Positions 54,901 through 62,594 of a stretch of DNA of 64,000 nucleotides are shown piece by piece. A program made the position numbers and the translations under genes. Under the pieces are notes generated by a model. It was not told the origin of the DNA. It saw only the letters and a program-made list of their open reading frames with translations, and ran no database searches. Numbering within the stretch: the first letter of the stretch is position 1; each line of letters opens with the position of its first letter. Source of the stretch: Planctomycetota bacterium (lineage in GTDB: Bacteria > Planctomycetota > Planctomycetia > Pirellulales > Pirellulaceae). The stretch lies in contig JAPLNL010000114.1 of assembly GCA_026692905.1 (NCBI GenBank), positions 27,760 to 91,759 on the forward strand. The letters run 5' to 3'.

Positions 54901-55877
54901 GCTGCCTCGATCTTGCCAGCTAACGAAAGGATGCCTTTGCTAACGGGCATATCGACCGCTCTCTGGCGGATCTGCTTGCGCTCTTCTTTGATCGTTTGGA
55001 CTTGTCGACGCTTGTCCTCGATCTGCTCTTGGATTTCGCGAAGTTTCTCAACTGCATTGTCCGGCAAATCAACGCGAGCATTGAGCGACTTCACTCGAGC
55101 TCGAATGTTCTCGCGTTGCACCCAAGGCTCTCGAACTTGCAAGGCTGTCTCGACGGCTCGGGCTTCGAGCTCCCACTGTTCACTGCGTTGTCGAAGCTCA
55201 TCGATTTCGGTCTGCTGGTTCTTTCGATGGGCTGCGAGTTCACCCCAGCGTCGTCCGCGGGCTGTGTACTGCTCGAGTTCGTCACGAAGCTTCTCTCGCT
55301 TGGACATCATCGTCGACATTTGGCCAACGTCGGCCGTCGTTGAAACAATTTGACCTCGTGCCGTCTTAAGCTGTCGCATGACGTCGACCAACGATACTCG
55401 ATCGAGCCCGCTCGACAGCTTGTAAAGTTCGTCTGCCGCTGCGGTATCGTCCAAAGTGCTCAGCTCTTGTAACTCGCGCAAACCGATAGCAAACACATTG
55501 GTAAAGATGGATTCGTCGACGCTCCCGAGCAATGCGGTGAGCCGGTGCTGCCCCTGAGTCACGCCGTCGCTGCTCGTAACGGTGAGCTGACCGACAATGC
55601 TTGGGTCGTTCAGCGTTGCACGCCTCGCGATTTCATAACCGCCGCCAGGTCCGCTAACTCGCATCGCCCCACCCGGCTTTCCGGGGAACACAGGAGGCAA
55701 ATACCGCTGCCTTCGTTCGGCCGTAAATCCATACAACATCGTGCGCAAAAACTGCATCAATGTCGTTTTGCCCGCTTCGTTGGGACCATAAAAAACCGTC
55801 ATGCCATCTGGCAAGGAATCGACGGAAAGACCAGACCAAACACCAAAGCCATCAATCTGTATGTCGCGTACCTTCAT
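51957..55877 (-). CDS. YhaN-type SMC-like ATPase (SbcC-related) with an internal membrane hairpin
   Basis: A 1306-residue protein. The N-terminal half-ATPase has MKVRDIQIDGFGVWSGLSV and a Walker A GPNEAGKT at 31-38. Long coiled coils follow. Two hydrophobic segments lie in the middle (about 490-515 and 545-565; LATPFILGSIMLILGLG and TGLLLFLLGMAVLVGTYFY), as in YhaN proteins. The C-terminal half-ATPase has the signature VLSRGTREAVFIALRLSL near 1050 and a Walker B LPLVLDDVLVNFDS near 1080. A Pro/Glu-rich tail of about 150 residues is extra. Its start overlaps the stop of the phosphodiesterase gene (ATGA), so the two subunits are translationally coupled. A role in DNA-end processing is inferred from SbcCD. 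Confidence 0.9.
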   Translation of the reverse strand: MKVRDIQIDGFGVWSGLSVDSLPDGMTVFYGPNEAGKTTLMQFLRTMLYGFTAERRQRYLPPVFPGKPGGAMRVSGPGGGYEIARRATLNDPSIVGQLTVTSSDGVTQGQHRLTALLGSVDESIFTNVFAIGLRELQELSTLDDTAAADELYKLSSGLDRVSLVDVMRQLKTARGQIVSTTADVGQMSTMMSKREKLRDELEQYTARGRRWGELAAHRKNQQTEIDELRQRSEQWELEARAVETALQVREPWVQRENIRARVKSLNARVDLPDNAVEKLREIQEQIEDKRRQVQTIKEERKQIRQRAVDMPVSKGILSLAGKIEAAGEQGPWIISLQKQIQRLESDYLQTQEQLIEDAKRLGLSEQDQEALLNDKRLANMPDLSRQALGQLAGPARDVRTHQVRLKQAKERGLIDKKEAERLTAEINEFLALRNEKDLQKAHKNADNLLLSLRKSHNLEERLEKHVRHKHEIEERAVSIESEEGLPIDHVFRLATPFILGSIMLILGLGKFFHWKWASSPPSILSPLASVAEKMRAAQEASAADLTTGLLLFLLGMAVLVGTYFYWKNLEDGSNNELVDCDSELEAISLQVRRTEAEREDLLKLLPEATGSLEQRIREAEHEVRQCESFLPVYHNLQAAKQRYKAVKQQGVEAANGVKAAKNQWKKILGQLGLADSLSPKSIRLLAEGYESLLQTRRRLKAHEDELDQRKLELATGLQRIEALALQLKVAVEDSNHEYKDPAARSLLERVEQSRETGNPSGNTNKNSERDRREARDRSDKRDQRNRDDQVALRAAAATALPKDGVTDGPLLKLQELSNTLAQHQQYVTLRRQLRTEDEELSKKQKSMQRLMDRWIRARQTHLAELGVENQQQLEEQLSLKHQFLKLKQEIVDLDSRITAIIGGHVPYESIARLLENAPPGELEKRWETLGQRSQQADERVSQLLQRQGETAQEMKSLAADRRLAEVKLELACLEKQLAACAEHWRTLGATTSMLEKVCEVYETERQPETLREASAFLKQLTDGKYVRVWTPLGKNALRIDNEKNQSLPLEVLSRGTREAVFIALRLSLAAAYSRRGVTLPLVLDDVLVNFDSIRATHAAKVLRDFASLGHQVIMFTCHEHIMKIFHGIDVQVRVLPTQGQTGEARIYQPHDVPVAVQKAPRRAPEVIVETPVVVLPTKEEEAMVPVVVERPIMPVIDLPPAPLMLPPEPLTLPAASLKPVAIEPMELQPRPKLERIVRKPRRQPIPEPILPVEKEPVGIERLWYDYDEEPAAETAQRLWNEIDQIELPLAGEPHDLWWSTAKGNAD

Positions 55878-57142
55878 GCCTTGGTACCTCCAAATTTCCT
55901 TGTGGATGCCAGCAAATCGATCTTATGACCACGAAGCAGATCGACTCCTAATAATGTAGCACGGTCGAGCATTCCCGTGACGGTGTTCACGTCCTCGTTA
56001 ACAAGCAGCGATTGCCAAGCTGGATTGCCCGGCGTTTCACTTTCCACCAACGTTTTCAAGTTGATGTTTTTTCCCAAGTTCTTTCGGCTATCAGCACACG
56101 TCCTCAAGAAGTCGCCAAGAATGGTTTCCTCCTCTTGCCATTTCTTCGGAAACGCCTTAGGCGAAAGAACTTCGATGTCGGTCGACCAAACGGAACAAGT
56201 GCCATGCCCATACTCCCGGCGAAGCCAAGACAGGATCTCCTCCAAAGCAGCTGGCCCAACTTGAGTGGCGTTTTCCAAATCCATTTCAATTCGCCAATTG
56301 ACAATCAAGTGGCGAGTGCCATTCTCAGATTGCAAACGTGAAATTCGCTTGGTCATCAACTGCCGAACATCTCGGCCCATCGCTAAGTCCTCGGTGTCCA
56401 ATGTTTGCGTCACATACCGAAACACGTCCACGTCTTGGGCCGTGATCTGAGCATCGTGATTCCCGTCGACTTCAACCGTCCAATACCCATGCGATCCGTC
56501 CTCCGTAAACGAGCGACCTTGAGGCGTGCCGCAAATTCGCATGTGGGGTGCTTCGCCGTGAAGAGTCTGGCGTTGGTGATTGCCACCAAGTGCCCAGTAG
56601 TCGATTCGCTGACTCAACAACGAGTCGCGATCCGCGACACCGTGAGCAAGAGCGATCACATAAGTGTCATCGGCTTCCGTTTGAAATTCGGCGGCTCGGA
56701 TCGATTCGCGACCGTCGCTCGAACGACCAAGGATCGTTGCCAAAGCGAAACCGTTGCGACGATAGATGACCGGCTCAAGCTGTCGTTTGGAGAACAAATG
56801 AACATTACCTGGAAGGGCGACTGCATCTGGCCATCGCTCTGGATCGTCAACTTGTCCTCCAGCCCAATAAACCTGAATGTTTCGTTTTTGCAACTCTTCG
56901 AATTGCTGAATCAAGAAAGCTGGGCCAGCTGCCCCACATGAAACGGGATTGAGCAAGTCTCCCGCAAGAAGAACAAAGTCTACGTTTTCGACAATCGCGG
57001 TTTCGAAAATGGCCTCTGCCGCTTTCCATGGGGCATCGACGAGCGCTTGCTTAAGGTGCTCAGGCAGATCAATGAGATCTTGCATCGGCCGCTCGAGGTG
57101 AAAGTCCCCAGCGTGTATAAAGCGAATGGATTCCTTGCCCAT
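55874..57142 (-). CDS. YhaO/SbcD-like metallophosphoesterase with altered motifs
   Basis: A 422-residue partner of the downstream ATPase. The ATG at 57142 has a strong AGGGAGGG upstream, so I prefer it to 57184. It keeps the first motifs HAGDFHL (residues 10-16) and LLAGDLLNP near 60. The usual GNHD motif reads GGQVDD near 95, and the final GHxH motif reads LGGNHQRQ near 186, while a His remains in ALAHG near 167. Some metal or catalytic residues thus differ from canonical SbcD or Mre11. Its stop overlaps the ATPase start by 4 bases. Nuclease activity should not be assumed. Confidence 0.85.
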   Translation of the reverse strand: MGKESIRFIHAGDFHLERPMQDLIDLPEHLKQALVDAPWKAAEAIFETAIVENVDFVLLAGDLLNPVSCGAAGPAFLIQQFEELQKRNIQVYWAGGQVDDPERWPDAVALPGNVHLFSKRQLEPVIYRRNGFALATILGRSSDGRESIRAAEFQTEADDTYVIALAHGVADRDSLLSQRIDYWALGGNHQRQTLHGEAPHMRICGTPQGRSFTEDGSHGYWTVEVDGNHDAQITAQDVDVFRYVTQTLDTEDLAMGRDVRQLMTKRISRLQSENGTRHLIVNWRIEMDLENATQVGPAALEEILSWLRREYGHGTCSVWSTDIEVLSPKAFPKKWQEEETILGDFLRTCADSRKNLGKNINLKTLVESETPGNPAWQSLLVNEDVNTVTGMLDRATLLGVDLLRGHKIDLLASTRKFGGTKA

Positions 57143-57365
57143 GGCCACCCTCCCTGTGGATTGATTGCGACGACTCTGCATCATAGCAGCAGCCTGACCC
57201 GACCCTTTCCTACCGAAAGCGTTGCTCTGCTAGCGTACGGATGTTGAGTCGCGACATGTGGGTAGTTTAGTGGAAATGGATAGTCTCTGCCAATGTCGAT
57301 TCGGTACATGCAAAGTTAATTGCCAAAAAAAGATGCGCTTGAGCGAGCGGCAGGACTGTATAACC

Positions 57366-57460
57366 CGGGAGGGCAAGATAACCAGGGAGGGCGAGGCTCC
57401 TGCCGAGCTTGCGACGCCACGGTTCGACAGGAGTCTCACCCTCCCTGATAACGAATTCGT
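57366..57460 (-). repeat. PAL-A dispersed palindrome
   Basis: CCAGGGAGGGCGAGGCTCCT, GCCGAGCTTGCGACGCC, then GGTTCGACAGGAGTCTCACC and CTCCC. The loop (TTGCGACGCCACGG) matches that of the copy at 49556 rather than the GGACCG loop of the other copies. Confidence 0.75.
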
Positions 57461-57507
57461 TGGTTAAACCCGTTGGAAAGTTGTTTAGCGAGTGGCGGAT
57501 CCTGTGT

Positions 57508-57572
57508 ACCTAGCACGACGCGCAAGCTAGTGAATCGACTATCCAATTCACTAGCTCGCGCGTCATGCTAAG
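57508..57572. repeat. Palindrome C, complete single copy
   Basis: CCTAGCACGACGCGCAAGCT and AGTGAAT at the left, then ATTCACTAGCTCGCGCG and TCATGCTAAGG at the right, give an almost perfect inverted repeat of about 27 bp around CGACTATCCA. This unexpanded copy defines the basic unit of the family. Confidence 0.8.
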
Positions 57573-57579
57573 GTAGATT

Positions 57580-58782
57580 TCAAACTGCCGCCCGCTCGAT
57601 TGCTTGGGCTGTGTCCCCTTTGGCATCTTGCAATGAATCAGGCTCTAAAGAATTGGGCACCATCGTTACAAACCAAATCCCACCAAGAATGGCAGACGTT
57701 GTACTGGCCAAAAGAACAGCGATTTGCGATAGATTGACCACCTCTGAATCTTCGAATGCTAGCGTCGAAATGAAAATCGACATGGTAAACCCAATCCCTG
57801 CTAGCAATCCTGCACCCACCAAATGCGTAAACCGCAGCCCATCCGGCATGCGCCCCAATCTCAGTTGAATCGCCAGAAAGCAAAACAAAGCAATCCCCAG
57901 CGGCTTTCCAAGCACAAGACCTAAGTAAATGCCGAGCGAATTCGGCTTGAGAAGCTGCCAATGCCAGTCGCCATGCAATGGAATGCAAGTATTCACCAAC
58001 GCAAAAATGGGCAAGATGCCTAACGCGACGGGATAGTGCAAACGATGCTGTAGTTGATGTGAAATGCAGTCCTCATAGCGCTTGGCAAATGGAATGGCGA
58101 ACGCCAGCAAAACTCCTCCGATCGTTGCGTGCACGCCCGACTGGAGAAAAAACCACCACATGGCGAGCCCACCAACCAAATAGGGCCATAGTTTCATAAC
58201 GCGAAGCCCATTGAGGCAGCACAGGAACGCAAAGATACCTAGCGCCCCGAACAAATAGGCTAAGGACAGTTCCTTGGTGTAAAAAACAGCAATCACAACA
58301 ATGGCCCCAAGATCGTCCGCGATAGCTAGAGCTGTCAGAAAAATTTTTAGCGAATAGGGTACCTTTTTTGAAAACAAAGCCAACACACCGAGCGAGAATG
58401 CAATGTCGGTAGCCATCGGAATGCCAGCCCCACGTTGGGTCCCCGTTCCCATGTTGAAAAGAAAGTGAACAAGTGCCGGAACACACATTCCACCCACGGC
58501 TGCAACGATTGGCAATGAAGCGTTTTTCCAAGACGAAAGCTCTCCTACATAAGTTTCTCGCTCGAGCTCCAAGCCTATCATCAAAAAGAAGATAACCATC
58601 AGCCCGTCGTTGACCCATGCTTCAACGGGCAAACCTAGGAACGCCGTATGCAAAAAATGCTGTATCGGCTCTCCGAAGCCGGTATTGGCTAGGGTCAGCG
58701 AAATCGCCGTAGCAATCATCAGCAAAAACGCACCTGCACGCTCGCTGGAAAAGAACTCCTTAAACGCTTTCGAAGTTACCAT
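57580..58782 (-). CDS. nhaA: Na+/H+ antiporter NhaA
   Basis: A 400-residue inner-membrane antiporter that exchanges sodium or lithium ions for protons. The conserved Asp pair of the ion site is in ALAIADDLGAIVVIAVFYT near residue 150-165. Other family motifs are NDGLMVIFFLMIGLELERE near 58 and AGIPMATDIAFSLGVLALFS near 118. About 12 membrane segments are visible, and the length equals the usual 380-400. It suits a marine or salt-exposed organism. It is transcribed alone. Confidence 0.96.
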   Translation of the reverse strand: MVTSKAFKEFFSSERAGAFLLMIATAISLTLANTGFGEPIQHFLHTAFLGLPVEAWVNDGLMVIFFLMIGLELERETYVGELSSWKNASLPIVAAVGGMCVPALVHFLFNMGTGTQRGAGIPMATDIAFSLGVLALFSKKVPYSLKIFLTALAIADDLGAIVVIAVFYTKELSLAYLFGALGIFAFLCCLNGLRVMKLWPYLVGGLAMWWFFLQSGVHATIGGVLLAFAIPFAKRYEDCISHQLQHRLHYPVALGILPIFALVNTCIPLHGDWHWQLLKPNSLGIYLGLVLGKPLGIALFCFLAIQLRLGRMPDGLRFTHLVGAGLLAGIGFTMSIFISTLAFEDSEVVNLSQIAVLLASTTSAILGGIWFVTMVPNSLEPDSLQDAKGDTAQAIERAAV

Positions 58783-58869
58783 TTACTATTTTCGTTTGCG
58801 TGAACTTATCGCCGGACAGCGTAAGGATTGATAGGTTTTTGCGGGTCAAACTCGGACATGGGAGCCCTT

Positions 58870-59061
58870 TTACTTCGTAGTGAGGAATCGAGGTGCAATC
58901 ATCATTACAAGCCCTAGAGCAGCAACCCCTAGCCGGATCATTGTCCCCACCGCTGGCCCCCAATGGTCAACCCACATTAACAATGCGAATTCAAACCCAA
59001 TCATGTTCAGTAAAAACGACCCAAGTCCAAATACGACCAATGTCATTCCCCAGCCACCCAT
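58870..59061 (-). CDS. Small two-helix membrane protein
   Basis: A 63-residue protein with two hydrophobic segments (LVVFGLGSFLLNMIGFEFAL and IRLGVAALGLVMMIAPRFL). GGGAG lies 8 bases upstream of the ATG at 59061. It starts with MGGWGM. No family is recognised, but the ribosome site and composition support a real gene. It ends 87 bases before the nhaA start on the same strand, so they may share a transcript. Confidence 0.65.
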   Translation of the reverse strand: MGGWGMTLVVFGLGSFLLNMIGFEFALLMWVDHWGPAVGTMIRLGVAALGLVMMIAPRFLTTK

Positions 59062-59593
59062 GCTCAATCTCCCGGTTTGATTGCAGTACTGTTGAAAATC
59101 AGCCTTTCAGGATGCGCAGTATGGCAGCGGCAGGTAGGCGGGTGCAACCACTCACGCTGTAAATAGTTGGAAAAGCGTAACAAAAAGTCACCCTCCCTCC
59201 GGGAGCATCGGGCCACCGCTCCCCACTTTTTTCTACGAGTTTACCTAAGCGATTGATTGCAGCGATTCATTGCTCGGGAGGGTGAGGCTCCTGCCGAACC
59301 GTTGGACCGTTGGCTCGGCAGGAGCCTCGCCCTCCCTAAGGTTTTCAATGGAATTGACTTTCCAAAGATGTTTACAGCGGTGGCCTCGCCCTCCCGAATC
59401 CTTGACTGGCCTCAACGAAAGGACGGGCCCCAACGAAAGCCATGGTGAACGGTACATGGAATGTGCCTCCTACCTTAAATGACCTGTACATTCCCACTCC
59501 CGGTGCTTACCATCCCCGACTTGGAACGGATTTGTTAAAATTCTGCCTTCCGTCCTGTCAATTCAACCTCCAGCCTTATTTAGCTTGAACACC
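59062..59593. other. Divergent intergenic region with PAL-A
   Basis: It holds PAL-A (59262-59396) and some CTCCCTCCGGGAGC palindromes near 59195. The promoters of cysS and the small membrane protein should be here. Confidence 0.45.
59262..59396 (+). repeat. PAL-A dispersed palindrome
   Basis: A well-kept copy: CGGGAGGGTGAGGCTCCTGC, loop with GGACCGTTGG, TCGGCAGGAGCCTCGCCCTC, tail AAGGTTTTCAATGGAATTG and AAAGATGTTTACAGCGG. Confidence 0.8.
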
Positions 59594-61195
59594 GTGACAA
59601 CCAACACGATTCGAATTTACAACACCCTGTCCAAAAACAAAGAACCATTCCAAACTTTGCAACCTGGCAAGGTGGGAATGTATCTTTGCGGGCCTACGGT
59701 TTACGCCGAGGCTCATATTGGTCACATGGTTGGACCGGTTATCTTCGATACCATCAAACGTTTCCTTGCCTATTGTGGATTCGAGGTCACTTGGGTTGTC
59801 AACATTACCGACGTAGACGACAAGCTAATCAACCGATCGCGAGAAAAGGGCATCTCCATGTTCCAACTCGCAACCGCAATGACTGCGGACTACCTAGCCA
59901 ATCTGCAGTCGCTGGGCGTCGATCAAATCGATCACCTGCCACGCGCAACCGACAACATGGACGAAATCATCAAGTTCGTTCAAGAGCTCATCGCACTCGA
60001 TTTTGCATATGCCAGCGGCGGCGACGTCTACTTTGATGTGCTCAAGGATAACGAGTACGGTCGACTCAGCAATCGTTCCGTCGATTCCCAACAAGGTGAC
60101 GGTGGCGATCAAGCGTCCCGCAAACGTTCGCCTGGCGATTTCGCTTTATGGAAGTCGGCCAAGCCCGACGAACCGAGCTGGGAAAGCCCTTGGGGGCTCG
60201 GCCGCCCAGGCTGGCACATCGAATGCTCCGCCATGAGTCGCCGCATCTTGGGCAAAACCTTCGACATCCACGGAGGCGGCCTCGATCTCGTTTTCCCTCA
60301 CCACGAAAACGAATTGGCGCAAAGCCGATGCTGCCACGGACAACCCATGGTGACCTATTGGCTCCATAACGGACTAATGCAAGCGGCAGACGCCAAAGGA
60401 AAAGTTGGCGGCAAGAACGATCGTGACCAAACGCAAGCGGAGTTGCCTGCGATTCCGCCAGCCGATAAGGCCGATAGTGCCAGCACCAAAATCTCCCGAA
60501 GCAAAGGGGCTGGCGGCCTAGCTCAGCTTATTGAGCGTCATACAGGCGAACGAATCCGTTTCTTTTTACTTCGTTCTCACTACCGCTCGACGACCCTCTT
60601 TGGCGAAGAGCCCTTGGCTGAGGCAGGAGCTTCCCTCGAAGCTTTCTATCGGCTGATTCAGAGATTCGAACGCATCACGGGCTTGAAGTTCTACGACGCA
60701 ACAGAGCTTCCCTCCAACAAGCATAGCAGTACCTTTGTTGCACCAACGACCAAGAATGATGCGATCAACGAAGTGGTACGTTTGCGTGAATCGTTCTTGA
60801 CCAAGATGGACGACGACTTCAACACGGGTGGAGCGACTGGCGACTTGTTCGAGATCGCTCGCTCCATGAACCGTTTCATCGATGCCGAACAACTTGAGGA
60901 AACCGCCAAGCGAACGCCAGAAAACACCGCTCTACTCGTCAGCGGAATGAGCATCCTCAAGGAACTCGGTGCCATCCTCGGTATCTTCATCAAACCGCCC
61001 AAGCAGTCCAATAACAACGACGGAACCGCAGAGATTCTGGAAGGGCTAATGCAGTTGTTAATCCAAGTCCGCGCAGAAGCCAGAGTCAAACGCGACTTCG
61101 CCATGTCCGACTCCGTTCGCAACGGATTAACCAAAGTTGGCATCGCCCTGCAAGACGGCAAAGAAGGTACAACATGGTCGATCAATAAAGATTGA
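59594..61195 (+). CDS. cysS: Cysteinyl-tRNA synthetase with a variant KMSKS loop
   Basis: A 533-residue class I synthetase that charges tRNA-Cys. Zn-binding and HIGH-type motifs are present: [14 protein letters not shown] (HIGH at 41-44), [15 protein letters not shown] and [13 protein letters not shown]. The KMSKS loop reads KISRS (299-303), preceded by an unusual insert of about 35 residues rich in Lys, Asp, Ala and Pro. The following [20 protein letters not shown] replaces the usual GN-rich stretch. The start is uncertain: GTG at 59594 or TTG at 59585, neither with a good Shine-Dalgarno. Homology begins at IRIYNTL. The C-terminal tRNA-binding helical domain is intact. Confidence 0.95.
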   Translation: MTTNTIRIYNTLSKNKEPFQTLQPGKVGMYLCGPTVYAEAHIGHMVGPVIFDTIKRFLAYCGFEVTWVVNITDVDDKLINRSREKGISMFQLATAMTADYLANLQSLGVDQIDHLPRATDNMDEIIKFVQELIALDFAYASGGDVYFDVLKDNEYGRLSNRSVDSQQGDGGDQASRKRSPGDFALWKSAKPDEPSWESPWGLGRPGWHIECSAMSRRILGKTFDIHGGGLDLVFPHHENELAQSRCCHGQPMVTYWLHNGLMQAADAKGKVGGKNDRDQTQAELPAIPPADKADSASTKISRSKGAGGLAQLIERHTGERIRFFLLRSHYRSTTLFGEEPLAEAGASLEAFYRLIQRFERITGLKFYDATELPSNKHSSTFVAPTTKNDAINEVVRLRESFLTKMDDDFNTGGATGDLFEIARSMNRFIDAEQLEETAKRTPENTALLVSGMSILKELGAILGIFIKPPKQSNNNDGTAEILEGLMQLLIQVRAEARVKRDFAMSDSVRNGLTKVGIALQDGKEGTTWSINKD

Positions 61196-61324
61196 CCCCG
61201 TTCTAACGCTCTGCCTCATCCTCGTACCAAGGCTCCGGCTTGGCCCGCACTGCTCTTGAGGCTCCGCTAGCCGATTTGAACTAGAAAACACAATCGGCCA
61301 ACGCCTCTGTTTTTTGACTTTGCT

Positions 61325-61351
61325 CCCCTCGCCCCTTTTAGGGGAGAGGGG
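61325..61351 (+). terminator. Hairpin, possible terminator of cysS
   Basis: The arms CCCCTCGCCCC and GGGGAGAGGGG pair with one mismatch around TTTTA. It lies 130 bases after cysS with no U-run, so it may instead be a widespread short repeat; elements of this sequence type occur in many bacteria. Confidence 0.35.
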
Positions 61352-61457
61352 CACTATCAAAAGCTGCTCAAAAGCCGGACCGGGAGGCCTGAGATTGGCA
61401 ATATCGAAGAACTAGGCTGGGCGCTCAGGGCGTCGATGAGGCTCCGATAATCGCAAA

Positions 61458-61577
61458 AGTCACCCTCCCCCTGCGAGGGTCGGCCAGAGGCCGGGGAGGG
61501 TGCGATGACATGCGCGATCGCAGTGGGCACTTCACCCTCCCCTCGCTTCGCTCGACCCTCCCAGAGGGAGGGTGACT
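61458..61577. repeat. CACCCTCCC palindromic repeat block
   Basis: CACCCTCCCCCTGCGAGGGT and GAGGCCGGGGAGGGTG form one hairpin. CACCCTCCCCTCGCTTCGCT and CCCTCCCAGAGGGAGGGTG form another. The two outer ends (GTCACCCTCCC and GGGAGGGTGAC) are inverted repeats, so the whole block may be one element. Confidence 0.55.
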
Positions 61578-61592
61578 TAGTAAGCCGGAAAC

Positions 61593-62588
61593 CTAAGTAA
61601 CGCGAAAGATACGGCTCAATGCAAAGGTTGGTATGGCCAATCCGCAAATCAGCACACCGGGCAATAGACCACCGAACTGGAACGCAATGGTGGCGTCCAA
61701 AAAAAGGATACTGAGAATCGCTTGTTTGATCGCAGGCACGAGTGTTCCTATACCAGGCGATCGGATCGATACGATCGCACGTCGCAACCATGGCATGGCC
61801 AGCAACGCAACAAACAGCGGAAACCAAACGTTCGGATCCAATCGAAGCGCTCGGTCTGTTGACCACACGGAACAGGCGGCAATCGATGCTACCCCCAAGA
61901 TGCTGACACCCCAACTCATGCCCAGTCGAAATGAAGACTGATTGAGCACCTCTTCGCGCCGTGCCGCAAGCGTAATGCCGGTCACGAAAAAGACATGCCC
62001 AACCGTCGCAAGACAAATGCTTGGCCAATCCAAGTAATCGGTAACCGGAAGCGTTAGCGAGGATTCACCCGAGACGTTCAAGCAGGCACCGAGCGAAACG
62101 CCCAAAAGCATATTGAATCCCCTGCAAAGGCCCATCAATAGGGGACCTACAGCGGTTGCTTTGAGCGAACTATCGTAAGCGACAATAAAGACGGCCAAAA
62201 TCACTGCATTGCCACCAACAAGCCAATAGGCGGGCGCTTCTATAGTGCCAGGTAGTAGGTAGGTCGACACCATCGAGAGCACTATTCCCGCGAACAAGAG
62301 CCCCCAGCCAGCGTTACGCGCAGTGCTAACCGCAATCAAACCACGTACGAGGGGGCCGTTCCGACGTTGAGCTTTGTCCTCTTCAATGTCGTGAACATCA
62401 TTGAGTACCATCCCAGCCCAGTACAAACAAATTGATGCCAGGGAAATCACCAACAGCGACGGGCCAACCGATTCGAATCGCCAACCAATGCCGACAGCCA
62501 AGACGAAACCGGCCAAAACATCCGCGCAGGATGTTAACGTATTCGGTACTCGGACCAGTTGAGCCCACGCACGAAGTTGTGGATGCAT
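61593..62588 (-). CDS. UbiA-family prenyltransferase
   Basis: A 331-residue membrane protein with about nine hydrophobic segments. The two Asp-rich motifs are MVLNDVHDIEEDKAQRR near residue 61-77 (usual NDxxDxxxD) and IVAYDSSLKATAVGPLLMG near 135-153 (usual YDxxxK). The family transfers isoprenoid chains to aromatic or other acceptors, for quinones, haem O or related lipids. The sequence cannot tell which acceptor. It starts six bases after the stop of the FGE-fold gene on the same strand, so both are one operon. Confidence 0.88.
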   Translation of the reverse strand: MHPQLRAWAQLVRVPNTLTSCADVLAGFVLAVGIGWRFESVGPSLLVISLASICLYWAGMVLNDVHDIEEDKAQRRNGPLVRGLIAVSTARNAGWGLLFAGIVLSMVSTYLLPGTIEAPAYWLVGGNAVILAVFIVAYDSSLKATAVGPLLMGLCRGFNMLLGVSLGACLNVSGESSLTLPVTDYLDWPSICLATVGHVFFVTGITLAARREEVLNQSSFRLGMSWGVSILGVASIAACSVWSTDRALRLDPNVWFPLFVALLAMPWLRRAIVSIRSPGIGTLVPAIKQAILSILFLDATIAFQFGGLLPGVLICGLAIPTFALSRIFRVT

Positions 62589-62594
62589 GAAGCT

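Larger units (their letters stand above)
57143..57579. other. Intergenic region with PAL-A and palindrome C
   Basis: Upstream of the phosphodiesterase gene and downstream of nhaA. It carries PAL-A (57366-57460) and palindrome C (57508-57572) and no gene. Confidence 0.45.
61196..61592. other. Convergent intergenic region with inverted repeats
   Basis: It lies between the convergent cysS and UbiA-family genes. It has a CCCCTCGCCCC hairpin (61325-61351) and a block of CACCCTCCC palindromes (61458-61577). No gene is seen. Confidence 0.5.
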
